The translations under genes and the position numbers were made by a program. Positions 27,201-38,393 of a stretch of DNA of 64,000 nucleotides are shown here, piece after piece. Below the pieces are notes generated by a model. That model made no database searches. It had not been told where the DNA came from and saw nothing but the letters and a program-made list of their open reading frames with translations. The stretch is from Neospora caninum Liverpool. Lineage: Eukaryota > Apicomplexa > Conoidasida > Eucoccidiorida > Sarcocystidae. The DNA lies in NCBI RefSeq assembly GCF_000208865.1, contig NC_018387.1, positions 2,089,120-2,153,119 of the forward strand, given 5' to 3'. Positions within the stretch are counted from its first letter, which is position 1, and each line of letters starts with the position of its first letter.

Positions 27201-30200
27201 TTTCTGTCGATCTTCGTTTGGCTTCACATCACCGAAGAAACGCGCCACCGTCACGGTTTGAACGGTTACGCTGCAGCGCGGTACGCATGGATAGACCTCA
27301 CACACTCATAGTTGCTCGCTTATCGAGAAAAAAGGCGGTTCTAACTTGCAGGGAGTTCAGTGCCTACAAATTCTGGAGTACTTGTCGACTGGCGCCGGCC
27401 CTTTACGCGGTCTGGCGGGACTCGCGTATCGTTTTGCAAAATATATGACCATTCGTTCCTGCAGGTGCGCGTCCCCTCAGGCATGGATCCACGGATGCAT
27501 GCACGATGTCTACGTGCGTACTGGTAATGTGGAAGGACGACTGCGCAGTTGTGCACCTCCCGTAGAAAGTTAGGCAAACGAAGGCACTTTCGGCAGTAGC
27601 TCGCAGTCTGTAACAGAGAAGAAAGGGATTTACCGGGTCGGTTTCGTCGGTAACTCGCGCACTCGAAAGATCTCGGGACACCACTTTGTCGAGGAGTTTG
27701 TTGCACACGTGCTGAGGCGAATGGAGCCACAGACTGGTGCTCTCTGCACCGAACAAGACACGAAGAGTAAACCAGAGAGACCATGGAAGATATAATCAGA
27801 TGTGAACCTTCCGACGGATGGCACAACGGGCACACAAAGACGCGACTCGGTTTTTTTCTTGTGCCGACACATCTGAAGAGCAGAAAGATCGGACCCTCCA
27901 CCAGAGATGGCGCATACGGTCGGGCAAACCCGCGTGAACGTCGCTAAGCAAGAGGACACAACATTTTTCCGCTTTGCTCCTTCCTGAGGCTCTTTCGTGT
28001 CCGTCCTTTTGTGTGTGTCCTGCAACACCCCAGGTGCCGGCGAGCAGTTGTCAACGACAAACAGCCCCCGAGAAGCACGGAGTTTTCCCGAAAATGAAGA
28101 GGAGAGTGACATCTGGAGTGGAGCAAGGTCATCTTTGTTGGCCTTTCCACTCCCGATTCTACAGCGGTGCACGCCCGAGTTCCTGTGTGTGCTGGATATA
28201 CGTATATCCGCACGAATGTAAGCATCCCGTCCGCCTGTATGCATCTATACTTGTTTTCGCAGGGACGAATACCGCACACGCCTGTGACCCCATGGACGAC
28301 CCCCCGAACGGTCCTACGTTAGGCAGCGCTGACTCACCCGATGCGCTGGAGCCTTTCTTCAGAAACTTGTTGATGTTGCGGAAGATCCGGTCCGGGGAGA
28401 AAAGCGGCACGGGACAGAGCGCAAACATTTCCTCAGGCGACGTCTCGAGGAAAAGCGAGGCGAAGTTTTTGATCGAGCAGTCCGCTGAAGAAGACGAATT
28501 GTGCACAGCCCCGTAGAACCCTCCATCGTTTCTGCTCGTCCAGCCTTGCACTTCTCTGCCTTTCCAGAATGACGTAGGCATGCGCGTATGGATGTACGAG
28601 GCTTTGATCCTCGGCCGTCCTCTCCTCCCTCTGATACGCTGCGACCCGACACCTGTGCTCGCTTGCTTCTGGAGGTTCCTCCCCGAGTCCTGAGTTTCTG
28701 TCCACCTGTAGGAGTGCTGTGTGCGCGAGCGTATACGTCGGTGCTGGTCCATATCTATGCATGCGTGAATGCGGTGGTTACGTATGTAGGTTTGTCTGTA
28801 AGTGCTTTCTGCTCCCACCGGCTGCTGGCGTTCTCTTACCTGCCTTCACATGCAGCTGTGGAAACACCGTGACTGGGCAAGACTCGTCGTCCCTTTCCTC
28901 GCCAAGAACGTCTATCAGAGGTCTCGGTGCCGAACGCAAAGAAGTACTGTTTTTGTCAAGCGCCAGCTCGAGTGCCCTGGCACGGATATTTCGCATCGCC
29001 TGAGCTGCTTCTCGATCTCCTCCGAACAGGACTGTTCTCGCCTCTTTCTGTCTCCTCCTCACTCTGCGCAGCTCCATCTCGAGTCGCCTCTTCTCTTCCT
29101 CATCTTCGGTGGAGTCCTCCGAGCCGTCCTGTTGCCACGCAGGCGTCGCCTGCGCTGAGCGCCCCGTCTCTTGATTTTCCCCGGCGTTTGCTCGTCTTTC
29201 AGCCGCTCTTAGCTGCGCGCTGAGTTTCTCCGGCTCGACGCAATCTCCTAGCTCGACTTCCTCGAACCGCTGCAGCTGCTGTGCCTCGTGAACCAGCCGC
29301 TGGCGCCTCGCGCGAGTCACGCGAAGCTCGTCCTCTCGATACCAAGTGCCTGTCCACTCCGGTTCCTGCACGGACGAAAAAGTCGAGGAAGAGCGACGCG
29401 AGGAGTCACGCGGCAAAGAGCGGGGATCTGCTGTTCAGAGGAAAGGCCGGGGCACCACAACCGGCCCGCTGCTGCCCAGTGAACGCCAAACCAGAGGTGC
29501 GCCACCAAGTGGAGAACGGTTCGGAGCTCGTAACGACTCACGAAAGCAAAGCTGCGAACACGGGGACGGAGAGGCGAGGTACGGCCCTCAGCACCCGTCG
29601 GCAATCGGTCCATCTGTGCATCTAAGTTGGTTCCCGGTTATCTATTTTGGACGCTAACTTCCCAGCTCCAGAGGAAAACAAAACCACGCAGTGAAGAAAC
29701 AGAAACGCAACCTAGAAAGTAGAGCGAGTGCAGGCAAGAAAACCCACACTCGAGAGCGCATCTACCACGAGAGCCCGGGTGGAGGGGGGGGGTACCACCG
29801 TACGCGACCCCGCAGACGAGGGCCGTCGTCCTCAGAGTCCCCATGGAGGAAGCACGAGCAGGCGCGAGGCGCGGGCCAGCGCGGTATCTATATACCTTCA
29901 GGGTTACTAGAACCATTTAAATGTCAGCAGAAGATACGTAACACTATTACAATACAACCTATAAAAGGCGTACGTTAGAGACTTAGACTCGCGTTGGAGC
30001 ACATTGTTTCATTCGATAGTGTTCGGACCACCACTCTAAATCTATTCCATGTAAATACAGGTTCATCACCTTACTTAAGCATGCGTCTGATTTTTACAGC
30101 AAGACTAGACGATTCGTTGTATTACACTTTATATTGCCTCTCTAAACTATATAACGGTCGTGATGTACGCTGGGATTCCGTTCCACCTGCGCGGCCTTCT

Positions 30201-32210
30201 TTGGCGCGAAGGCGGCGACTCGGAAACAAATCTCAAAGAGGAGGAAGAACCGCCGGAGCAAAAGGCAGAAGGAAAGAGAGTGCCCTGCGTGTCGCTTAGG
30301 CCTGAGAGGCCGGCGTCTGATAAAAAACGAGACTCCGAAAGGGAAGACAATGCAGGACACACGTGGACGTACCGGTAAGCAATCCAGCGATCCGCGCGCC
30401 TTGGGGAGTTGCCCCTGGTCGGGCATCGTCTCCTTCGCGTCGAGCGACTTGAGCCTGGTGCCGTCAGCGGCGCGATGCCTGGGTTGTGGTCGTTCGCGTT
30501 GCGTCAGACAAACACACATTCGAGAGACGCACAGCGAGAGAGATCAAGGTCGAGTCCTCTTCGCGAACGAGCTGGCGGAAAGAGCCACCCTTCCTTTCGA
30601 AAAGGGGACGACCACAAGCACCCAGTCGGCTCTGAAGTCACTCCACGAAAGAGACCCAGGGAGAAATGTGCGCCTTTGCGCGAACACGAAGGATAGCAAG
30701 AAGAGCATCAGCCGCGACAAGGGACGACGGTCTCGGGACAACGTGCACGCAGGAAACGTTCCAAAAACCCAGCGGAGCCTAAAGAGGAATGTCAGAGCGA
30801 GGCACAGACGAATTCCTCGTTTTCGGTCTTTGCGCGAAGAAGGAACGCTCGACGGGGTAAGAAAGCAAATGTTGTGCATGCGAAAAAGACGACCGACTCC
30901 GCGCTAGAACGCACTCGTCTCGCTCACCCCCTCTCGACGCCATCTACCAACGCGTCGGCCTTGTGCTTCAGCGCGTCCAAGTCCCAGAGGAAGCCCGAGG
31001 AGAACGAGCCGTCTGGAAAGTGAGCGAGGCGAGCTGCGAGTTTTATGATGCCTGAAAACAGCAAAGCAGATCGAGGGCAGGAAACCAGGAGCTTTGAGAC
31101 ACCTGAGGCAGGGCGGGTGCTCAGGAAGGCGTCAACAGTGCCGCGGGAAAAAGAAAGAGAAAAGGACAGAGACAAGCAACGCAGGGGCCACACAACAGAC
31201 GACTCTGGGAGGAAGTATGACGCAAGGGATCGCGCGAACAAGGAGACCAAGAACCGCAGAAGCGGCCGACCGGGATGCGTGTGTGCTGGCGAGCCGAGGG
31301 CGTTGTCCAGAAACCGAGAGAAGGCAGCCGTTTCCCGAGATCGAAGCAGAAGCACATTCGCCCGAACTTTACAGATTTCTCTCTCCATTCCTGCACACTC
31401 GCTCTCTCTCCACAACCACATTCACAGGACTTCACGCAGGCGGATCTCGCCTCGACCCTCACTGGAGTCAATAGCCACCGTGTCGAGGTGCCCGCTCCTT
31501 CAAAATGTAGAGCAGATGTGTGAGACAGCGGCGTCTGCATGCGCGGCTCAGCTTCGCCCTTCTCACCTGCAGGTGCGGCGGACTTCATCCGCGCAAAAAG
31601 AGGATACTCCCGAGTCTTGCTGAGTCCGCCCAAGCGCCGATAGGAGAGCCCCAGGTCCAGGCGTGCCCAGGCAATTTCTTTTCTCAACTTTTTCGTGGAT
31701 TCCTGCCGCGGCAAAGACAAGTGTACCAAGCTGCCAAGAAAGACTTCACTGGGCCGCTGGAGTCAACCGACCGAAAAGCGTCTCGAGGTGTCCAGGTCAG
31801 GTCCCCTGCCCTAGAAAAATCGATTACCCAGTCAGGGACAGGGCGTTTTTCCCAGCAGTGCACCACGCAGAATCAGGGAGCGTCCTGCGTGCCTCGCACA
31901 GGCTCGCGAGTTGCCAGGAGCCAATAGAAAAGTTCTCCCCCTCGCAAAAGAGGCCACGCGGAAAATCCGCTATGGTAAAGATTGATTCTCCCCCCTCCTT
32001 CCTTCAGACGCTTTTCGTCTCCATTACTTGGAATAACCGCAGTGGGGGTGCACGCCCACCGGTGGATATCTGGACACGTCTTCCTTTTCCTCACAAATAA
32101 AAGTGTATATGCGCATAGACAGTTCCTTATAGAGGGAAAAGAGAGAGACATGTAATTCGACATGAAGCTCCAGGCAAGTCCAAGTTTGCTATCCACTCCA
32201 AACGCCATCC

Positions 32211-32241
<31 letters not shown>

Positions 32242-33554
32242 GCTCCTGTGTCGTATACTCAGATGCATACGCATGCACACATGTGCGTAGTCTTCATCGA
32301 AATATGCCGTGTAAGGAAAGCTTGGTAGAATTATTGGGAGGGGGTTCCAAGTGTATTTCCGCAAACGCTGGCCCATTCTTAACGTCTCCACGGTGTCTGT
32401 GTTCCAGAGTTACAGAAGCTTACATGGACAATGACAATGTCGATCGCGGGTCGCCCGGACGGGAAAATGTGAAAGAAGGGCAAGATGAAAGTCCGGTCGA
32501 TGTCCATGATCAGCTGAACACACACCAGGCCCCGAGAAAAGAGAGCGCCAACCCGTAACGTAAAAGAGGTAGAAACACAGTTTCACGCGTTGAGCAACCG
32601 CGACGACAAAATGGAGAAAGCGTGGTAGGTGTATGTAGAGATCTTTGCCAAACGTTGTGCCTTTACGTCGAATAAATATATGTACATTTCATAAATATAT
32701 GCATATTTTTCATGTAGCATGTCTTTCTTCCCTGATACAGCGAAACAGGCAGTGGTTGGAAAACCTGACGGTCTACAAAGCACGGCCTGCCACAGACACA
32801 ATACAAAGATATGTAGATATATACATATATTTATACATATATATATATACATATTTATATATGTATGAGACGCAAAGCATCGAAGTTTTTGTCGTGAACT
32901 GGTGCGATCTTACCGGTTCCTTGGGGCGTCGCGAATACACCGAGCGGAAGACGACGCGCTCCGGTTGCTGACAAACCCGGGAGAGATTTTCATCTCTGTA
33001 CATGACAGCAAGAGCCAGCTAGACAGGGGCAGCAGACGGAAACGGGCCAAAGGAAAATTTGAGGACAGCAGAAACCTTTCGGGGACCCAAAGAACGAGGG
33101 CAAGTGTTCAACGGCGACAGAACGAAAGGCGGGAACGGAACGGTTTTTTCCGACTCTTTCACACATGTCTTGCTTCATTCCTTCTTCTCCCCCTCTTTAT
33201 CCTTTCTCGTTTCTCCTGCTGTCTTCGTTTCATTGGTCTTCTCGACTAAGCATCCGAGCTCGGGGAAGAGCACGAGAGAGACACAGCGCGCAGAATGTCG
33301 GCGCAACCCTCGGGCCAGCCTCGACGTCTTTCCCCGCGGCGTTTGTCTCCCTGTCGCATCCCGGCCTTTCTTACCGGGGCCCCTTCTTGAAGCGCTTGAG
33401 CGACCTCAACGCGCAGAGAAAAGTAGGAAACTTTAACAGCGACGGCTGCCTGGCCGGTTGCAAAGGAGGAAGCCTTCTCGTTGCGCTCGCCGTTTCCATA
33501 AACCGCGTCCTCCCGCGACTGCCCCTGGAGCGAGGCCTCCGCAAGTCGCAACAT
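4963..33554 (-). CDS. CLU (clustered mitochondria / eIF3p135-like) family protein, ~47 exons
   Basis: The exon chain was built by splice site and phase. In transcript order: 33554-33375, 31702-31567, 31051-30928, 30478-30373, 29365-28840, 28484-28338, 27743-27634, 27607-27557, 27011-26868, 26276-25548, 25395-25285, 24568-24467, 24291-24198, 23768-23668, 23047-22898, 22287-22176, 21734-21604, 20822-20722, 20313-20251, 19848-19753, 19420-19332, 18785-18686, 18090-17952, 17386-17297, 16780-16699, 15820-15630, 15077-14928, 14552-14477, 13943-13780, 13484-13385, 13005-12940, 12527-12414, 12006-11917, 11804-11667, 11224-11176, 10914-10824, 10056-9896, 9440-9189, 8974-8816, 8479-8374, 8311-8254, 7550-7457, 7191-7081, 5860-5792, 5769-5681, 5520-5446, 5140-4963. 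That is about 2,130 residues; the family is usually about 1,300. CLU identity rests on DYKGFRVVVFALP (exon 14), HFFHLRGINMRLLG (exon 18) and the following EVVARTVKRILKDVLR, which match the CLU core in order. A KLC-like TPR follows (LFGRQHVTTLNT, exon 35). CLU proteins are cytosolic, bind mRNAs for mitochondrial proteins and control mitochondrial distribution. Unresolved points: the phase into exon 16, the link into exon 46, and the true 5' end (33554 is an ATG, but upstream exons are possible). The N-terminal exons could belong to a separate gene, although phases run through. Confidence 0.65.
6952..6976. repeat. (TA)n microsatellite
   Basis: A pure alternating TA run in a CLU intron. Confidence 0.9.
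14738..14769. repeat. (TA)n microsatellite
   Basis: An alternating TA run with one G interruption, in a CLU intron. Confidence 0.9.
16967..16991. repeat. (TA)n microsatellite
   Basis: A pure alternating AT run in a CLU intron. Confidence 0.9.
17633..17664. repeat. (TA)n microsatellite
   Basis: A pure alternating AT run in the intron between CLU exons 23 and 24. Confidence 0.9.
19075..19152. repeat. two (TA)n tracts with a 9-bp inverted repeat
   Basis: TA tracts at 19075-19104 and 19118-19138 are interleaved with GGTTTCCCA (19105-19113) and its exact complement TGGGAAACC (19144-19152). The second TA tract therefore sits inside the loop of a perfect 9-bp stem. The element lies in a CLU intron. 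Confidence 0.8.
21198..21240. repeat. (TA)n followed by (GA)n microsatellite
   Basis: A TA run at 21198-21224 passes directly into a GA run, in the intron between CLU exons 17 and 18. Confidence 0.9.
29890..30165 (+). other. probable NUMT: nuclear insert of mitochondrial DNA with a cob fragment
   Basis: This block is clearly more AT-rich than its GC-rich flanks and lies in the CLU intron between exons 4 and 5. On the plus strand, around 30,108-30,142, it encodes RRFVVLHFILPL in frame, just before a stop. That is very close to an internal segment of apicomplexan cytochrome b as I remember it (RFFVLHFILPF). The frame is not maintained further, so it cannot be a gene. Coccidian nuclear genomes are known to carry many short mitochondrial fragments, which fits. 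The boundaries are judged by composition only. The part left of 30,090 is not assigned to a specific mitochondrial gene. Confidence 0.55.
32211..32238. repeat. (TA)n microsatellite
   Basis: A pure alternating AT run in the intron between CLU exons 1 and 2. Confidence 0.9.
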
Positions 33555-33559
33555 TGCGC

Positions 33560-36500
33560 GAGAAAAGAAAGTCAGAGAGCAGAAAGGTCGAGCCGGGCGG
33601 CAGCCAAAGAGAGAACCGTCAGCGGAAGACTTGGCAGGCGAGAAACGCGGAGATCGGCTTGCGAAGGAGGGAAACGCGACGAGGCATGCGAAGGGAGACG
33701 GGCGGGAGAAGGAGAACTATACACGAAGACGAGGCCAAGCAAAGCTCGGATGTTCGATTAACGTTAGGCAGGACCACACCGAACACCCGAACGACGGAGA
33801 CGACGTAGCTCCGACTGCTGTCAGGTGCCTGTCCAGAGAACGAGAAGCGAAAGCAGAGACGAGAAAACGAGCAAAGAGAGAAAACGAAGACAGAGGATCG
33901 AGACGGCGAAGCCATAACCAAGCTGTGGACTTGTTATGTCAGGCGTCGCGGAGAAAAAAAACGGACAGGCCTGCAACGGCGCCCCGCTCGTCGGCTCGTC
34001 CACAAAGCGCGTACGGAGGATTTATTTCATCTTGCGAAAGAGAATGGAAGATGGGGGCAGGCGCATCACGGAGAATGACTCCGAAGGATTTCGAAGGCAA
34101 AGCCGAGAATCAGGCGGCGAGCCAGGAGACCGAACGGCCACAGGGAAAGCAGAGAAGACTCAGACAGAGACACGGGAGTACAGCAGGAGAGACCGGTCCG
34201 ACGCGCAGGAGCGTATCGAGGTAAGGGATGCAGACAGAGACAAAGCCGGAAACAAAAGCGAAAAGACAGGATGGCGGATGCGACCGAACGGTGTGCTCCG
34301 TGACCAGATGGAAGGGACTAGCACGAGAGGGAAAAGGAAAACGAGAATCAAAAACCGGCAGAAAGGCGTTCCCACCAGTACAGGCGCTGCCTTGGTCCGC
34401 GACAGAACCCCGAAAGAACAGATACCCTTAGAACTCTGAAGGGATGCCGCCCATCCAGCTTCTTCATCCCTCCTTATTTCTGGTGTCGCCTTTCCCCTCC
34501 GTGTTCTCTGCTTGTCAAGTTCCTTGTATCTAGTTAGTTCACTGCGTACTTAGGATCAGACCAAAAGAGTTCACTAGGGGTACTAGGAACTAGGAGATCA
34601 CGTTAGTTCTTGGAAAAACTTTCCGTTGTCCTCCGTGTGACGGAGGCGGAGTTGCCTGCCGTCGCTTTGACTGCCAAGTCCAGGCTTCGTGTCTCTGGAG
34701 GAACAAAATGACACCGAAAGTGACGAGGCAACGAAGCGAAAAAAGAAACATTTGCTTGATCCGCTCCAAACAAGTCAACAGGACGGCGAGTTCCTCCCGG
34801 CTGGTGCCGCAAACCAAGAACGGGCGAGATTCCGTCCGGCACTGCGAGGCAAGCGCGAGCGGGAGGGACGGCTGTCCGTTACGGAAAAAGGAACAGTTGA
34901 AAAGGAGAAAAAGAAGAGGGAAGAGCGGAAAGGGGAACGATTTCTGTCATTGTGCCAAACAATATAGAGTTAGACGATTCTTCCTCACGCAGTCTCACGG
35001 TGAACGTACGGAGAGGAAGAAGACGGGAAAAGTGTATCGATTCGAAGACGGAAGCGAACAGAAGGGGAGAAGGAAAGCAAAAGGTTCTGCATCCCCTTCA
35101 ATTACCCAAGAAAAACAAAGGCGACAAGACAAATGAGGTCGAATTCGCGCTTTTCGCCGAGACGAGCCAGGAGGGCGGAGAGAGAGGTCCCGTGTCACTG
35201 GAGAGGCGCGGTAGACTTTCGCGGATGGCGCAAAAGAGCCCATAGGAACGCGCACGAAGGAAACAGCACAGAGTGAACAGCAAGAGACTCAAGAAAAATC
35301 GATTTCCTTTTTTCTATGTTTCGGTCTTCTCCCGGTAACTAGCGACCGCGCACGCGCGCGGACGTTTGCTCTGTCTAACGACAGCCCCGCCACTAGACCC
35401 GCGAGTCGCCACACAAGACATCGAGAGACAGAGTGCAGCGTCTCACCTCCTGGCCAGTCGCTGCTCTTTCCTAAATATGGGGAGGAAAATGGTGTGCCTT
35501 TCTGAATGGTGCGACCGCTTACGAAAAGGAATCGTGCGTTTTTTGTTGAAGAGGATTGTGTGTCGCTGTTTTCCCGTGGATAGGTTGTCACACCCGACCT
35601 CTCGTGCTGGGCATCAACAGAGAAAGGAGCGTGAAACTTGCGCGACAAAACACGCGGACGGCCAGGTTCCTTGCTGTAGGCGATTTGGAATGCTTTCCGA
35701 AAGGGAGGCGAATCCGCTGCGGTTCCCGTGTTGAGGGGTGTTCGCCGCTGGCTGGGTCTTTCTCGCCTGCACAAGAGAACGGCAAGCTTCAGGAAAACAG
35801 ATTTGCCAAGTCTCTCTTTCCGCATGCTTCTGAACGAGGAGAAGGCCGACGACTAACGGAGACAGAGAAAAAGAGGATGCCCTTACGGTCCTCAGGGGAT
35901 ATTTTCTCAAACGTTTGCCACTGGTTTTCCCCCTATTCCCTAGAACGCGCTATCAGTTGCGCCATCGTTACCACGCCAAACGCGCGGCAGAGGCGCAAGC
36001 AGTAGAGAAGCAGGAAAGACGGAACTACCGGGCACGGCGCCCCGGCAAGGCTGCTTTCCTTTCCAGACTCGACGGAAGCTGCAGGAGACAGAAAGAGAGT
36101 CTTGCAAAAGAGACAGCGAACGCACGATCAAGCAAGTGACCGTTTTTGCGCCTTCGCTCCCCTCGCCCCATCAGTGGCTTGGAGCTTTGGAGTTCCCTCG
36201 CTATGTCGTCGAAGCTTCAAAGACTGGTTGATTCGATTTCTGGAAAATAACAACCGCAGTTTTAACCAGCAGAGAAGCGGAGGAATGTGGCTCTTAACGC
36301 GCGTTCGGGTCGTTCGATTTCCTTCCTGTTCAGTGCCAACGGTAAAACGTGCACACCGCACAACAGGCAAAAATCTGGAGCTTTCTCTCTTAAAAGAATG
36401 CATCTAGGGCTGCACTACAGAATGTGAACATGTTCAATCCAGAAGCTAACACTTTGCCCTGTTGTCCTGGCGAAAGGCGCACTACAAACATCCCCAGTTA

Positions 36501-36940
36501 GAGCAGACATCAAGTGCGTCCCGGTGACACAGTTACCCTGAAAACAGTGGCTGGGAACATGACCCTCGTAGAAACAGAGACATGACTCAGAAGCGAGTGA
36601 AGACCACATTCTGTTTACAAGCGCAAATATATGTGTATCCTGGTTGGAGCGGCAACGCCTTCCCCAGCACCAGGCACGCTGCGTGTCTTTAGCGATAAAC
36701 GCAGGGTGGGAGTTGCCTAGAAGGACTTTCCCAAAAGTGAAGCGAACACGCTGGAGATTCGTGATAGAACTTCCGGAAAAACCTATCACTTTTAGGGTCC
36801 GATATTCTACTGGCTCCAACTCGGTGAAAAAGAGGCCTCTCATTGCCTGCGGAAAATACCGGCGGCGTGTCAGGTGAGTTAACTCGCGAAGGGAAACAGA
36901 GTCTCTTCTATTCTATCTCTGTTGAAAACGCCATAACTCG
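33560..36940. other. purine-rich plus strand; 5' flank or leader of the CLU gene, no gene assigned
   Basis: Between about 33.6 and 35.2 kb the plus strand is strongly purine-rich, so the minus strand is pyrimidine-rich. Long plus-strand frames here (for example 33631-34224) encode monotonous R/E/K/G/T text typical of purine-rich non-coding DNA. A pyrimidine-rich minus strand fits a leader, first intron or promoter of the CLU transcript, and resembles the CT-rich leader just before the PRP28 start. I found no consistent exon chain; extra 5' CLU exons could hide here. Confidence 0.45.
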
Positions 36941-36948
36941 GAGCCACA

Positions 36949-37716
36949 ATGGTAACACATTTCTCACGCAAGTCACACGTTGCCACAAGCAGGTTGTGTG
37001 CTGGTAGAATCTAGTCGAGCGCCAATCGGGTAGTTGAGTCCTAGAGCAGGGTACCCCCGGGTGTATCTGAAAGGCTGGCACGTAATCATCCCTGTTGGAA
37101 AAGCAGGGGTAGAAATAAACAGGCTTGATATAAAAAGCCATCCTTGTTGTATATCACGCACCCTTGTGATACACGAGATACTGAGTCCCTCTACGCGGCG
37201 ACGCAAGGCGCATCCGCGTTGAATGTGTAAACAACCTGGTCTGTTTGTCCAGGTACTGTGGTTCTGTGTTGCTCCATTTCGAGTTGCAACAAAGTAGTCT
37301 TCAGCCCATTTGTCGATCTCAACTTGAGAGATCCGCTCGCAGGATCTGTCTCGAGGTGACCACACACGGAGAGGTAAGCGAACAGCAGAAGCGCGTGCAT
37401 GCAGCAGCACAGAGCCCTTCGCGCGTTCGCGGTCGACAAGGAAGGGCGAAAAGCGAGAGAACACTTTTGTGACAATGAGCTGCCCCGTCTAAAAGCTTAG
37501 TCCGTGTAAGGTTTTCTGTTTGTCTTTTCCAGTGACAGAAACGAAATCGCGAAAATCTGCCCTTTGGTGGGGTGTATGTACACGCTTTCACGGGCGAGCG
37601 CCTGCGAAACTCGACGTGCCTCAGTTGCTGGCACTGAAATCGTCGCCAGTGTTCCGCCGGGCGTTAAGAGCCTTCGGGATTGTTTTTTCCTCCAAATCCT
37701 TTCTCTGACGGTGTGA
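36949..37716 (+). CDS. possible small 3-exon gene, unrecognised
   Basis: Exons 36949-37003, 37253-37355 and 37533-37716 join in phase into 113 residues. They begin MVTHFSRKSHVATSR, a basic, Ser-rich N terminus that could be a mitochondrial presequence. The acceptor before the last exon (long T/C run then CAG at 37530-37532) is strong. However, another frame of the last exon is also open, and a minus-strand frame of about 114 codons overlaps 37497-37838. Strand and structure are therefore not settled. It sits between the CLU 5' flank and the PRP28 promoter. No function can be given. Confidence 0.27.
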
Positions 37717-38333
37717 GTTCGCAAAGAGGGGAGTTGCGTCAACCTTTGCGGCCGGCGCACATGACCGACCAGACCGCCTGTAGCCGTCCCGCCGGCGTAA
37801 ACACTGTCGGTTTCTTTGGGCACGGAAGTCTCTAAACGTGGAGATATTTCGATTTCAAGTGCCTCTGTGTTGAATCTTTTCTTCTTCTAGTTCTGCACGT
37901 CATCTTGATTTCTTCTTTTCCGAGTCGGTGCTCCTCGTCCCGAGACTCGCGGTCTACTCCCGCCTCGGCGCTCGACGCAAAGGGGAAGACAACTTCGTTT
38001 CTTCCGAGCGACAGCGACGATTAGTGTGACTTTGTCTCACCGTCGAGGGATTTGCTTCTTGACTCAAATTCGCCCGGTATCCCTTTTCGTTGTGTAGAAC
38101 CTTTTCGCTGCCCCTAGACCGCCTCGAGTCCCGACACGAATCAAGTCCCGTCTCGCCACACAACTATCCCCCGTCGCCTTCACTGCAAATTCGTGCGCAC
38201 GCCCCTCGTCTCGTGAACACTCGACTTTCGGCAGATTTTTTTCTGTAATAACAGCAACGCACCGGGTTTTCCACTGCTTCTCCGCGACTTCTGTCCCGCG
38301 GCTCTTCTCGTGCGTTCTTCCTGCCGCCCTCTC

Positions 38334-38390
38334 CTCTTCTCTCCCTTCTCGCCGCGCATCAGCGTCCGCTCTTCTCTCCCTTCTCGCCGC
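38334..38390 (+). promoter_or_regulatory. two 22-bp CT-rich direct repeats just upstream of the PRP28 start
   Basis: The 22-base unit (CTCTTCTCTCCCTTCTCGCC followed by GC) occurs exactly at 38334-38355 and 38369-38390, a 35-base period. The second copy ends three bases before the ATG at 38394. CT-rich tracts near starts are common in coccidian leaders. The second copy followed by AGG could also be a splice acceptor for a 5' UTR intron. Confidence 0.5.
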
Positions 38391-38393
38391 AGG

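Noticed and set aside
27346..27573. Plus-strand ORF with EYLSTGAGPLRGLAGLAYRF, and a minus-strand frame ERMVIYFAKRYASPARPRKG in the same place
   Set aside because: Neither fits. The minus-strand frame has no donor in the phase needed by the next CLU exon, and the plus-strand frame is antisense with no partner exon. The block is left as intron.
31045..31623. Plus-strand ORF of 192 codons
   Set aside because: It is opposite CLU exons 2 and 3 and the purine-rich intron between them. The minus-strand exons splice in phase and read as protein.
33631..34224. Plus-strand ORF of 197 codons rich in R, E, K, G and T
   Set aside because: All frames are open because the DNA is purine-rich. The residue text is monotonous and no protein family is suggested.
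35289..35825. Minus-strand ORF of 178 codons as a possible first CLU exon
   Set aside because: No donor in a usable phase could be matched to the next exon, and the text has no conserved character. It is kept only as a possible UTR.
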